This document shows, piece by piece, positions 1 through 9,800 of a stretch of DNA of 64,000 nt (within the stretch, counting starts at the first letter, position 1; each line of letters begins with the position of its first letter). A program made the translations under genes and the position numbers. A model generated the notes under the pieces. That model did no database searches, was not told where the DNA came from, and saw nothing but the letters and a program-made list of their open reading frames with translations. Source of the stretch: UBA12170 sp964293475 (GTDB lineage: Bacteria > Bacteroidota > Bacteroidia > Bacteroidales > UBA12170); assembly GCA_964293475.1 (NCBI GenBank), contig CAXYYJ010000029.1, positions 5,975 through 69,974 of the forward strand, in the 5' to 3' direction.

Positions 1-394
1 AGTTTTTAGAACCATCGGCATAACCGTGGTTAAAACCGGCAATAAAAACGTGCTGACCTGTTCCAGAGCCATCTTTCATGGTAACAGGACCAATAATAAC
101 GGTGCCTATTCCCACTCTGCATCTATTGCCAATGACTACATCGCCCGACCCGTTGTTGATGGTGGTAAAACTTTCAACGGTGGAATCGTCACCCACTGAA
201 AATTTATTATAAGGGAAAACATCAATTCGCGAAGACCGAAATCTGATTACAGTTCTTTTGCCTCTTTTATGAAAGAAAGGATTAACGAACCAGCGAATCC
301 ATAGCCGGGGCCTGGGGCGTCTGGGCGGATGAATCATCCACATTACCAGGCTTTTAATATTTTTATTCGATTTTAATTTTTCCTTAAGTCCCAT
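1..394 (-). CDS. Hexapeptide-repeat acyltransferase, 3' end cut by window edge
   Basis: Reading the minus strand from the ATG at 394 gives about 131 residues without a stop, running off the window start. After a basic, proline-rich N-terminus come short imperfect hexapeptide steps (for example VVIGNRCRVGIGTVIIGPV), the left-handed beta-helix signature of O- and N-acyltransferases. A GFNHGYAD stretch resembles the His-containing active-site turn of this superfamily. It starts 10 bases after the glycosyltransferase ending at 405, so it is probably the fourth gene of the minus-strand surface-polysaccharide operon. A likely role is acetylating a sugar or repeat unit; the acceptor cannot be told. 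The C-terminal half is outside the window. Confidence 0.8.
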   Translation of the reverse strand, partial: MGLKEKLKSNKNIKSLVMWMIHPPRRPRPRLWIRWFVNPFFHKRGKRTVIRFRSSRIDVFPYNKFSVGDDSTVESFTTINNGSGDVVIGNRCRVGIGTVIIGPVTMKDGSGTGQHVFIAGFNHGYADGSKN

Positions 395-404
395 ATAATT
401 TTGA

Positions 405-1616
405 TTAGCAGTCTTTCCAGTTGTTTTCGAAACACTCTACATATTTAAATATTTCCTTCACGTTTGTTTCCCAGGAGTGGCTTGTGCCACATGCAATTCT
501 GTTCATCTTTAGCAGCTCGCTGTCCTCTTCAAGGGCTTTGTCGATACATTCAACCCATTCATCATGAGTTGTGGCAAGGTATGTGTCATTTTTAAAGTAC
601 TCCATGGCTTTGGTTGCAGAGCCCACAGTAGGTTTCCCCATGGCCAGATATTCATCAATTTTTCTGGGGTAATTTCCCATGGTAGCATCATTGATAAGCT
701 GGGGATTTATGGCTACATCGAACGATTTTATATACGATGGCAATACGTTTCCATCGCGGCTACCCAGAAAATAAACGTTTTTGAGCTGGTGGAGCTCAGA
801 CGATTTGAAATTATCATCTTCCGGTCCCACCAAAACAATGGACCAATGGGGTCTTTGTTTCGCCAGGTGAATGAGCAAATTGATGTCGAGCCTTCTGCTC
901 GATAAAAACCCCACATATCCAATAACGGGCTTTGGGATTTCGAGCATGTCATCGGCTATTTTAATGGAGTTATTGGAGTCGGTAAATAACTTGACATCGC
1001 AACCCTGCCCCACCATATAGCTGTGTTTATTAAATTGTTGCCCATATTCGGCATAGAGGGTGGAATTGTTAACAACAACATCTGATTTTTCAACTAAAAT
1101 GGGTTCGAGTCTCAGCCCATGCTTTCTCCAATAGGGGTTTTTGGTTAAGTAATCCCTCATGTAATAGACATAAACGGAGGGCTTTAGCAATTCTTTCAAA
1201 TAGAGCCCCAGAAACATGCTGCTGTCGTTAAACAGTATTATGTTTTTGAATCCCAACTGTTTTATTGCGGATTTAATATCGTCGGCGAATTTTCTGTTAT
1301 TCTGCTTATTAATGAAATCGTATAGAACTCCGTCGGGAATCCAGTTGATGGATTCAACCATGTTTTTTGGATATAAATTCCATAAATTGGTTGTAACAGA
1401 CTCAATGGATTTTTGTTTTCCCGCTATAATATCCAGCCTTTTTTGAATTTTTGGGTCGTCTTTTTTGTTCTTTTTTGTGTTTCGGTCAAGTGGAGAGTTT
1501 ACATACAAAACCCGATTATACTTTGCCATTTCTTCGGCAATATTTTTGCAATTGCTGCCTATTTCTATGTCCCAGGGTTGAATCCCAATAACGACAATAT
1601 CTCTCCCGATAATCAT
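405..1616 (-). CDS. Glycosyltransferase, GT-B fold (GT1/GT4-like)
   Basis: 403 residues. The C-terminal half carries the nucleotide-sugar-binding features of GT-B enzymes: GYVGF near residue 233, a Rossmann-like IVLVGP strand, and YPRKIDEYLAMGKPTV near 316-331, the usual site of the donor-binding Glu. The N-terminus (IVVIGIQPWD) is typical of Bacteroidota glycosyltransferases of extracellular polysaccharide clusters. There is no signal peptide or clear membrane helix, so it is probably cytoplasmic or membrane-peripheral. It sits 12 bases after the GT2 gene at 1629-2834 and 10 bases before the acyltransferase, in one operon. Donor and acceptor sugars cannot be read from sequence. Confidence 0.88.
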   Translation of the reverse strand: MIIGRDIVVIGIQPWDIEIGSNCKNIAEEMAKYNRVLYVNSPLDRNTKKNKKDDPKIQKRLDIIAGKQKSIESVTTNLWNLYPKNMVESINWIPDGVLYDFINKQNNRKFADDIKSAIKQLGFKNIILFNDSSMFLGLYLKELLKPSVYVYYMRDYLTKNPYWRKHGLRLEPILVEKSDVVVNNSTLYAEYGQQFNKHSYMVGQGCDVKLFTDSNNSIKIADDMLEIPKPVIGYVGFLSSRRLDINLLIHLAKQRPHWSIVLVGPEDDNFKSSELHQLKNVYFLGSRDGNVLPSYIKSFDVAINPQLINDATMGNYPRKIDEYLAMGKPTVGSATKAMEYFKNDTYLATTHDEWVECIDKALEEDSELLKMNRIACGTSHSWETNVKEIFKYVECFENNWKDC

Positions 1617-1628
1617 AATGGTCTGGTT

Positions 1629-2834
1629 TTAAGGTTTATTTTTTTTAATATTTGTTCCGGTACTGGTATGTTGGGTGTGTAAAAATTTCTGATTGGCTCC
1701 CTTGAGTTTAAGCAACGACATAAACATTAGAAAGAACCCCCGTGGCAAAGAAACGATGGCCTTTAGTGTCTTTTGGTTGTAAAACTTACGCGGAACTGAA
1801 ATCACGAAAGTGATTACAACCAGAATGAAAAGCTTAATCCAAAGCAACGCAAAAGGGTGGGGGTAGAAAAACAGAGAAACCAGAAAAATGATGGACATAA
1901 AGCCAAGGAGCAGGATGCGCGGAGGTAGAAACGTATGAAATGCTTTATTAAAGAAATCGATGTTTCCTTTGGTGATGAAAGCAACGAAAGATTGAAAGAA
2001 AAACCGCTTGAAATAAACCACCTGGGCGCTGAGCCAGCGGCGACGCTGATTTTGAAATACTTCTGCCTTTTGAACTTTTTCATCGTAGCATAAAGCATCG
2101 GGTAAATATTCAATGGTGATTCCGTCGCGGCACATTTTTAAATCGATTTCTTTGTCGAAACCGCCAATGGCATGAACATCTTTCATCATTTCTTTAAAGA
2201 ATTTATACTCAAAAGCCATGGCAGAGCCAATAATGGCACTCGAAAGCCCCATGATTCTTGTTCCTTTTCTGAAAATATGGTTGTTGATGTCTTCGCTAAT
2301 AGCATCGAGTGTGGCAAAATTGGTATCCATATTTTTGGCAACTCTATGTCCCTGAACTGCTTTATATCCAGCCTGGAATGCCTCATTCACTTTGGTAATA
2401 AAATCGTTTTCCATCAGATTGTCGGCATCGAGAATTAAGGCTGCATTGTAATCATCGCCAAGAACTTCCATGGCCTTGTTCAGGGCTTTCGATTTGGTGC
2501 TTTTGTCGAAGGAGACTTCAATGACTTTGATGGGGAGTTTTTTAAGTGCGGCAATGGTTTCGGGTTTGTAGGTATCGCAAATGGCCACCACATCGTAGAG
2601 CTCTTTTGGGTAATCCTGTTGAAGAGCATCTTCGCATACTTCCACAATGATTTCATCTTCCTTGTAACCAGGAATCATAACGGCAAATTTGCGTTGGATT
2701 TGGTCCTTGGGTTTGGGTTTTGGCAGATTAAACAAACCGGCAAAGGCAAAAACGAATATATAAAGGCTAGTGATAAACAGGTAGCCAAAAAATATCCATT
2801 GAATCAGATTTAAGATGTTGATTAATATATCCAT
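1629..2834 (-). CDS. Membrane-anchored family 2 glycosyltransferase
   Basis: 401 residues. One N-terminal membrane helix (about 10-35) precedes a GT2 catalytic domain that starts at AVMIPGYKEDE. Asp136-Ala-Asp138 (LILDADN) is the metal and nucleotide-sugar site, and Q263-R-R-R-W267 matches the QxxRW motif of processive or membrane GT2 enzymes. Two or three further helices follow (about 303-370). This layout resembles cellulose/hyaluronan-synthase-like enzymes, but the protein is short and has no PilZ domain. It sits between two other glycosyltransferases with gaps of 10-12 bases, so it probably builds one linkage of a surface glycan at the inner membrane. Confidence 0.87.
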   Translation of the reverse strand: MDILINILNLIQWIFFGYLFITSLYIFVFAFAGLFNLPKPKPKDQIQRKFAVMIPGYKEDEIIVEVCEDALQQDYPKELYDVVAICDTYKPETIAALKKLPIKVIEVSFDKSTKSKALNKAMEVLGDDYNAALILDADNLMENDFITKVNEAFQAGYKAVQGHRVAKNMDTNFATLDAISEDINNHIFRKGTRIMGLSSAIIGSAMAFEYKFFKEMMKDVHAIGGFDKEIDLKMCRDGITIEYLPDALCYDEKVQKAEVFQNQRRRWLSAQVVYFKRFFFQSFVAFITKGNIDFFNKAFHTFLPPRILLLGFMSIIFLVSLFFYPHPFALLWIKLFILVVITFVISVPRKFYNQKTLKAIVSLPRGFFLMFMSLLKLKGANQKFLHTQHTSTGTNIKKNKP

Positions 2835-2844
2835 AACTATTTTA

Positions 2845-3795
2845 TTACAGGTCGGTTAATTTAGGACTCTCATATACTTTTTTGTCGAACCAGTGGGCTA
2901 CATGCCAAAGAACACCTTTAATATAGGCTCTGATAAATTTGGGGTTGCCCTTAATGGCGATGAGTGTGGCGTTTTTAGGCACCGCTACCAAAAGCTGATA
3001 CAAAATGGCCAGAAAATAGGTGAGTCCTTTAAAATTTCTTCTAAGATAAAGGATTCTGTTTCGAGTCATGTAATAGGCACGCAGGGGACTCACTCTGCCG
3101 CCGGTGCTGATGCTTTCCTTGTGATAGATTAAAGAATTGTGGACATAGTAAATCTTATATCCCGCCGTTCTTATTCTGTGAGCCCAATCGAGCTCTTCGT
3201 AGTACAAAAAGAAAATATCGGCCATTAGACCCACTTTATGAACTACATCCATCGAAACCATCATGGCCGCCCCGTGACCGTAGCTCGAAAGCATATCTTC
3301 TTCATACTGACCTTTGTCTTTTTCACCAAATCCCTTGGCTCCACCACGTTGTGAAATGGGGTTAATGGGGTTATAACCAGCATATTGAAGAGTATCAGGC
3401 GAGTGAAAGAATCTAATTTTTGGGCTAACAATGCCAATGGATATGTCATTCTCCATTTTCTCAACCAAAGGTTCGAGAAAGCCCGGTTCAACTTCGGTAT
3501 CGTTGTTGAGCATGAGAACATATTTGCCTTTTGCTACTTTAAATCCTAAATTATTTCCGCCGGCAAATCCAAGATTTGTTTTGCTTTCAATATAAATGAT
3601 TTCGGGACATACTTCTTTCACTATTTCCGGATGCTGATCGGGGCTGGCATTGTCCACAACAATAATTTCTATGTTGGGATAGGTAATATTTCTTAAGGAT
3701 TTTACCATTTCAATGGTAACTTCCGCATGGCCATATTGTACCGAAACTATACTTACCAGTGGGTATTCGGGTATTTCAGGTTTATTGATCCCCAT
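2845..3795 (-). CDS. Rhamnosyltransferase-like family 2 glycosyltransferase
   Basis: I place the start at the ATG at 3793-3795 (MGINKPEIPEYP...), giving about 316 residues. The longer frame to 3867 only adds a poorly conserved Phe/Asn-rich stretch. GT2 motifs: VSIVSVQYG at the beginning, VDNAS, LNNDTEVEPGFL (the DxD position as NND) and YEELDWAHRIR, the acidic catalytic motif seen in WbbL-like rhamnosyl and related transferases. It is first in the minus-strand surface-polysaccharide operon that continues left out of the window. A non-processive, cytoplasmic-face sugar transferase is the best reading; sugar specificity is inference. Confidence 0.86.
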   Translation of the reverse strand: MGINKPEIPEYPLVSIVSVQYGHAEVTIEMVKSLRNITYPNIEIIVVDNASPDQHPEIVKEVCPEIIYIESKTNLGFAGGNNLGFKVAKGKYVLMLNNDTEVEPGFLEPLVEKMENDISIGIVSPKIRFFHSPDTLQYAGYNPINPISQRGGAKGFGEKDKGQYEEDMLSSYGHGAAMMVSMDVVHKVGLMADIFFLYYEELDWAHRIRTAGYKIYYVHNSLIYHKESISTGGRVSPLRAYYMTRNRILYLRRNFKGLTYFLAILYQLLVAVPKNATLIAIKGNPKFIRAYIKGVLWHVAHWFDKKVYESPKLTDL

Positions 3796-3953
3796 AAAGT
3801 CTCGTATTTTGTTGTTGTTTGTTAATATAAAAATACTAAAAATATTGAGTGATTCAAAAAAAAACAAACTATTTATTTAAGCAAGTTTTAAAACAGTGAT
3901 GCTACAGATTTTGCCCGGATTATTTTTCACTTTGTTTAGAAACTCTGAGAAAT

Positions 3954-3980
3954 AAAAAAAGCGGCAACAGCCGCTTTTTT
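3954..3980 (-). terminator. Rho-independent terminator (symmetrical)
   Basis: The stem GCGGC-AACA-GCCGC is extended by A-rich and T-rich flanks, so a U-tract follows on either strand. It lies 5 bases after the stop of the SGNH lipoprotein gene and separates it from the glycosyltransferase operon. Confidence 0.85.
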
Positions 3981-3984
3981 CTAA

Positions 3985-5430
3985 CTAATTGGGGAATTTA
4001 ACTCCCTGATAATCTGTTAAGCTAAGTCGCGAAATGGACGAATTGTATTTTTTATTGATCGATTCGATAAAGAAATTGGCGATAAAAGCATTTCCCCGGG
4101 CTGTTAAATGAAGCCCGTCGAGACTAAAAATACCCCCGGTAACAAATTCTGAATTCAGGGTAATACCATCAACCACCAATCCGTCTTTTACTTCATTGAA
4201 TTTTCCATAAATATCAACCAAAGCCAAATCGTGGGTTGAAGCTGCATTGGCAATGATTTCATTATATCCTATAATAGCTTCCGAAACGGCATCTATTTCC
4301 TGTTGATCCAAAACATAGCGATTTGGGATTCCAAATGGAACAGGAGTTGGCAGACCTTCGAAGGTCATAAAACTGCCCATACCCATTCCCAAACTATCCT
4401 GTGGGGTGGTGAGAATGAGTAATTCCTGACTATCAGCCTGACGAAACTGAAGGAGTCTCATCATCATTTTTGTTTGAACATTGGTTGCGGTGTCAGCTAT
4501 GGCGTTCAGTAAATCCTTGTAAAGGAAGTCATTATCTTGAATCAGAAAATTATTCACGCCTTCCTTAAATTGAATTCCATAAGTAAAAGCTGGTAAGCCG
4601 GCCATCTGCAATACCGCATTTATATTGGATTCAACCACCGCCATTCCAATATTCATTTGACTGGCCTGTGAAGCGTCAATAACCAAAGCATTGATGGGAA
4701 CGGTGTTAAAATAAGGAGCGCTGGTAATATTGGGGATATTGGCTAAAACGCCTTTGGCGCCTGTACTTGCCAGAGTTTGGGTTAACAGGGAATAATAGGC
4801 TTGAAAGTCAGCTTGTGGGGTTATTGATCCCTGACTTCCACCGGTTGAAGCCCAGCCCAACACATCGTTGTTTCCGATCCAAAGTGAAAAGAAAGTTGGA
4901 TTCAATGAAACAGCCTGTTGTATCACGCTGATATCGGGGGAGCTGGCAAACCGCACGAAATATGGATTGGATAATCCGGCAGCAAGATTGCCAATATTGC
5001 CATAGCCATTGGCCAATAAATGCGACACTTTGGCTCCGGGAACGCCCAGATTGGTTACCGAATAGTCGATTGGAGGATAAAATCCAGCCAGGTCGCCATC
5101 ATTAGCGGGAACCGGAAAGAGTTCGCCATTCACCAGTCCCAGCGTGAGTTTACCTGGAATAACACCTTGTTCACTTTCAACCACCGGCTGAACAAATGCT
5201 TGTCCGCCCACTTCCTGAAATTGCATCCCCAAAAGGGCAGGATAGCTGTTGGCCTGAGCGCTTTTATACAAAGCACCATCGGCATAACCCGCTGTGAGTG
5301 AGTTGCCTAAGGAGATGTATTTGGAAAAATCTGCATTACCTTTCGAAGGAACGAATTCTTCTTTAAACTCGGGCTTGCAGGAGATTAGTGCAATCGAAAT
5401 TGCGAATAAAAGAATATATTTTAGTTTCAT
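3985..5430 (-). CDS. SGNH/GDSL-family lipoprotein hydrolase
   Basis: 481 residues. A lipoprotein signal ends in the lipobox LISC with Cys18, so the mature protein is membrane-anchored, probably in the outer membrane. SGNH blocks are present: ISLGNSLTAGY with nucleophile Ser44 (GNSLT in place of GDSL), IGNNDVLG with the oxyanion Asn, and DGLHLTARGN with Asp438 and His441. The gene begins 12 bases after the FadL-like transporter gene. Such porin plus SGNH-lipoprotein pairs recur in Bacteroidota and suggest hydrolysis of fatty-acyl esters at the cell surface coupled to uptake. The substrate is inference. It is longer than typical SGNH esterases (about 200-250 residues), with a long insertion between blocks III and V. 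Confidence 0.86.
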   Translation of the reverse strand: MKLKYILLFAISIALISCKPEFKEEFVPSKGNADFSKYISLGNSLTAGYADGALYKSAQANSYPALLGMQFQEVGGQAFVQPVVESEQGVIPGKLTLGLVNGELFPVPANDGDLAGFYPPIDYSVTNLGVPGAKVSHLLANGYGNIGNLAAGLSNPYFVRFASSPDISVIQQAVSLNPTFFSLWIGNNDVLGWASTGGSQGSITPQADFQAYYSLLTQTLASTGAKGVLANIPNITSAPYFNTVPINALVIDASQASQMNIGMAVVESNINAVLQMAGLPAFTYGIQFKEGVNNFLIQDNDFLYKDLLNAIADTATNVQTKMMMRLLQFRQADSQELLILTTPQDSLGMGMGSFMTFEGLPTPVPFGIPNRYVLDQQEIDAVSEAIIGYNEIIANAASTHDLALVDIYGKFNEVKDGLVVDGITLNSEFVTGGIFSLDGLHLTARGNAFIANFFIESINKKYNSSISRLSLTDYQGVKFPN

Positions 5431-5442
5431 AATGGTGCGTTT

Positions 5443-6657
5443 TTAAAAGTTATAATTGATACCAAAGCCAAAAATCGATGATGATGATTTGTAACGACCT
5501 TCGAAACCTGAAGGCTCGTAGGATTTGATGGCTTCCTGACCGTGAGTTCCTAAATAGGTAAGTTCGAAGCCGAGATTTTTGAAAGCTGTTGCACTTAATC
5601 CAAAGGTATAGGCCCAGGTGTCGAGGCTCACAGTTTCGGGGCTGAAGTTTTTAGCATCGGTTGGGGTTTGGTCGTAATATCCACCGGCTCTTACGGTTAG
5701 GAAAGAATTGAGTTGGTATTCAAGACCCAGACGTGGTATAAAAGTGTTTTTATAGTTTCGGGGGTTGGAATTGTCCAATAAGTCGCCATTCTCTTCGAAA
5801 GTGAAGTTGAGCTCTTTATAGCTGCTCCAGAAAACATAGTTTACTTCCACTGCTGCAAGTAGTTTTGGAGTAACCTGATAACTGATACCAAAGTCGAGAT
5901 TGGCGGGTAATGGTAAAACTGCACTGAATTTATTATCGGCAGCAACAATGGTTTGAAGTCCGATTGGAATATGAAAATCAGCTTCACCGCCTTCAACTTC
6001 CATGTCTATCTTGCTGCGGTAATCGAGTCCAATAGCAAGCTTGGGCGTTGCCTGAAAATAGACTCCCGCATTGAAACCCAGATTGAAATCTGAGCCCTGA
6101 AGTTGCACATAGGAATCGGTGCTGTAGGGCAATCCTTTTTGAACATCTACTTGTCCTTGCGCCAAAACCAATCCAGCCCCCAAACTCAATTTGTCGGTGA
6201 GTTTATAAGATAAAGTGGGTTGAATAAAATAGGCTTTGAGCGAAATCTTTTCGATGAGATATTGGCCGGCCCAATCTTCTGGCCATTGGGTTGTGCTGCC
6301 ATAGGGAGTGTAAAATCCGAGCCCCAGAGTTAGTTTATCACCCAATTTGGCTGCGCCATACAAGTGCATTGGTGTTCCAAATGGATTGTCGGTTTCTGCC
6401 TTGTACATGGAAGCTGTTGACTGGTAAATAATATGGCTGTTGATGAGATTGGCTCCAACTTCGAAGCTATAGTTATTCTTCATAGCAGCCAGTGCGCCTG
6501 GATTATAGAAAATACTGCTGGCTCCAAAGTTCATGGGCGAACCAATCAGACCCATGCCCGTTTGCTTTTGTCCTTGCAATCGAACCTGATATCCACCGGC
6601 AAAGGCAGAAATAGAAATTCCGATGGCAAAAATGCTCAATAAAATTTTATTTTTCAT
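5443..6657 (-). CDS. OmpP1/FadL-family outer membrane transporter
   Basis: About 404 residues from the ATG at 6655-6657, where a clean signal peptide begins (MKNKILLSIFAIGISISAFA|GGYQV). The longer frame to 6777 adds a non-signal-like extension. The mature N-terminus GGYQVRLQGQKQTGMGLIG is the FadL hatch region, followed by FGASSIFYNPGALA, the family signature. The rest alternates as a beta-barrel and ends in an aromatic residue (NYNF), as OmpF/FadL-type barrels do. Likely role: passage of long-chain fatty acids or other hydrophobic compounds across the outer membrane. It is upstream of and probably co-transcribed with the SGNH lipoprotein. Confidence 0.88.
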   Translation of the reverse strand: MKNKILLSIFAIGISISAFAGGYQVRLQGQKQTGMGLIGSPMNFGASSIFYNPGALAAMKNNYSFEVGANLINSHIIYQSTASMYKAETDNPFGTPMHLYGAAKLGDKLTLGLGFYTPYGSTTQWPEDWAGQYLIEKISLKAYFIQPTLSYKLTDKLSLGAGLVLAQGQVDVQKGLPYSTDSYVQLQGSDFNLGFNAGVYFQATPKLAIGLDYRSKIDMEVEGGEADFHIPIGLQTIVAADNKFSAVLPLPANLDFGISYQVTPKLLAAVEVNYVFWSSYKELNFTFEENGDLLDNSNPRNYKNTFIPRLGLEYQLNSFLTVRAGGYYDQTPTDAKNFSPETVSLDTWAYTFGLSATAFKNLGFELTYLGTHGQEAIKSYEPSGFEGRYKSSSSIFGFGINYNF

Positions 6658-6746
6658 TTGTTGTGATTTTAGGTTAGAAGCCATGAGATATTGCTCCGGG
6701 TTTTTGCGGGAATACTCACAAGCTTCGATTAGGTTTTTTTGAGGAG

Positions 6747-6754
6747 CAAATGTA
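6747..6754 (-). promoter_or_regulatory. Bacteroidota -7 element for the fadL-like/SGNH operon
   Basis: CAAATGTA on the plus strand reads TACATTTG on the minus strand, an exact TAnnTTTG match, about 90 bases before the fadL-like start. No convincing TTTG lies at the -33 spacing, so this is tentative. Confidence 0.4.
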
Positions 6755-6834
6755 TCAATATTCCAATATATCGACATGATTGATAGAAATCTATAACAAC
6801 CAAACAGAAAAAATGGGGAGAATTAACTTCTTTT

Positions 6835-9800
6835 TTACTCTTTTGTTTCTATTTGTTGGAGTAAGATATCCACAGCTTTTTGTAATTGCTCATCCTTTCC
6901 TTTGGATCTGGAGTCGGGTTTTAGCTCGACAATTTCATCGGGAACTGCCGGAAAATGCTCCATGTTTTTATCAGTTTTAATGGAATACCATCCTCTGTAT
7001 GGTAACCGAATGGTGCTGCCATCCATCAATGTTCTGGATGAAGTTGATATCACAGCGCCAAAAGTGGGTGTTCCTACAAGGGTTCCGATTTCGTTGTTTT
7101 GGTAAGCATGAGAAAAAATTTCGGCGTTGGAGTAGGAATTCTGATTACACAGTGCTATGCTTGGTTTGGTCCAGCTGGCAAAGGGTAACCGCTCGCCAAA
7201 GGCATAGTGGCTGCGGAAATTTTTATGTTCCTTTTCCAGATTTTCTGCAGCTCCACGGGGAATGGTGTAGGCATGTTGTTTCACAGCAATTACAGCCATC
7301 AGATAGTCGGTTGTCCAGCCGCCACCATTGTTTCTAACATCTATCAGAATCCCTTTTTTCCCGTAGCCTGCAGCCATTAAATCGCGTTCGAATTGCTCAA
7401 AACTCTCCCAACCCATGGATTGGATATGCAAATATCCCAATTTCCCCTGAGCGTATTCATCCACCATTTTTCGGTTATCCAATACCCAGTTATTGTATAA
7501 AACGTCGCCGAGAGAGCTGGTGGGACGAATTACAATATCCTGTTTTATATTGCTCCTTTCTATTTCCAACACCACCGGCTCATCGGTTTTGTTGATGAAA
7601 AAGCTGTAGAAATTGCTTTCAGAAGTGAGAGGCTGACCATCAACTTTAACAATGATATCGTTGGGGAGAAGTCTGCTTTGATCGTAATCGGCGGGGCTTC
7701 CCTTCAGCACACGGAGTACTTTGATGCCATTTTTGTCATTTTCGAAATCAATCCCAATCAAACCGCATTTCTCCTGACTCTTCAATTTTTCTTTAGGTCC
7801 ATTGAACCCCATATGGCTGGCGTTCAATTCCCCCAGGAGCCAGTTAAATAATCCGCTAAAGTCCTGATTGCAGCTGGATTTTAAAACCAGGGGCTTGTAT
7901 TTTTTGCCTAAATCGTTCCAATCGTTGCCATGAAATTCGGGATCGTAAAATCCATCGGCCATGGTTTTCCAGGCTTCATCAAAAACTTTCTCCTTTTGTT
8001 CAGCAAGGTTGATATCCATTTCTGCTTTCACCGAAATCGATTCTATTTTGTCTGCAGCTAGTTTTATTCTGCTCATTTTTCCTTCGTTTTGAAGAAGATA
8101 GATAAACTTACCATCGTCGCTGAGCATCAGGTCGTAACCACCTTTGCCATCTTTGGTCACTTCAGTTAATTCCTTTTTATTCCATTTAATTTTAAAAATA
8201 TCTGATTTGTTTTTGTCGTCGATATTTCCGTTGAAATAGATAAACTGGCTGTTTTCGCTAAAGCAGGGACGGCTTTCGTTTCCGGGGATGCTGGTGAGTT
8301 GAACAAGGCGGTTGTGAATGTCGTCGAAATCGATGATTACTTTAGCTGGCTTGGCTTTGTCCGACTTCTTGTCCGACTTGCCATTCTCCTTTTCAAATTC
8401 TTCGAGTTCCCAATCTTCCGCCGATTTTTCGGCATCTTTTTTCTGAAGCCACACAAACCAAATATCGTAGCTTCCATAGTTTCTCAGCGATGAGAAAGCG
8501 AGCTTCTTGCCATCTGGACTCCAGACAGGGTCGGTGTCGGTGCGTGGATGCATGCTGATGTTCACAGGAGCAAAGGTATTGTCGGCGGGATGGATAAATA
8601 TTTCCTTGTTAAAGTCCAAATCGCTGAGTGCATAGGCTAAATATTGATCGTCGGGGCTAAAACTTACGTTGGACGGGTTGGCCCAACCATCGAGTAAAAC
8701 CTTCGAATTACTAATTTTTCCCTTGCCGTCTATTTCGGCAATGAGCATTTTTCCCCGGTCTTGCTGATATACAATTTTGTCTTTTTTGTTCGACATCACC
8801 AGGCTGTGCTCGTCTTCCTGTGAATTGGTGAGATTGGTGGTTTTGTGCTTCAAGCTTTTAAACAAGTCACCCTGGGAGTTGTCGTCGGATTCTATGGAAA
8901 ATATATCTGATTGACCATCAGTTACGCTGGTAAATAACACCACTGAATCGTTGAGCCATACGGGGTTCTGATTGTTATTGGTGTTGTTGGTGAGTCGACG
9001 TGTAATGCTGCTTGCATCTTTTGCCTGGCTAATAAATAGATTGCCGTGAATAGAAAGAACCAGATATTTACCGTTGGGTGACAATTGAAAATTGTCGATG
9101 TCCGATGTAAATGATTGGTGTTGAATATCCTGGGTTCTGTCTTCTATAGGAATATGTATGTTGATGGGTGAAAATTTATTTTCGCCAGCTTTTTTTAAAA
9201 GTATCTTGTCGCCTTGTTCAACAACTATATCGAGCGATTTGGAAGCCACGGAGAAATATCTGATTCCAAAATCTGTGAAATTTGTTAGGCTTTTGTCTTG
9301 AATTAATGTTTGATTACCATTGATTGTCAACGACATAAGTTGATAAATCTTGGTTCCGTTGCTGCTGATGTAGAGCATTTCGGTGGGACTGATCCAGGTG
9401 GGTTGGAACTGGTTAAAAAGCTGGGATGTGATTTGCTGATAGGTTTTGTCCTGTTTATTGAAAAGCCAAATGTCGCGATTGGCCGAGCCTTCATAGGCCT
9501 GGCGGTTTATGGGACAAGTGCCACGAACAAAGGCTACATTTTTTCCATCGGGCGATTCAGTTGCAAAGCTTCCAAGTGCTTCCAGAAGTCGCACCGCATT
9601 GCCACCCTCAGGCGAAATATAGAAAATCTCGTTATCACGCTCGGCCTGAGCATTATATCGGCGGGTTTCGAATACAATTCTTTGCGGAATAGTCCAGGAG
9701 TTCAACAGGTCCTGACCCGGATGAAAAGTAAGTCTTTTGAGCCCGGAGCCATCGCTGTTCATCACGAAAACATCATCCGAGCCAAACCGGTCGGAGTTGA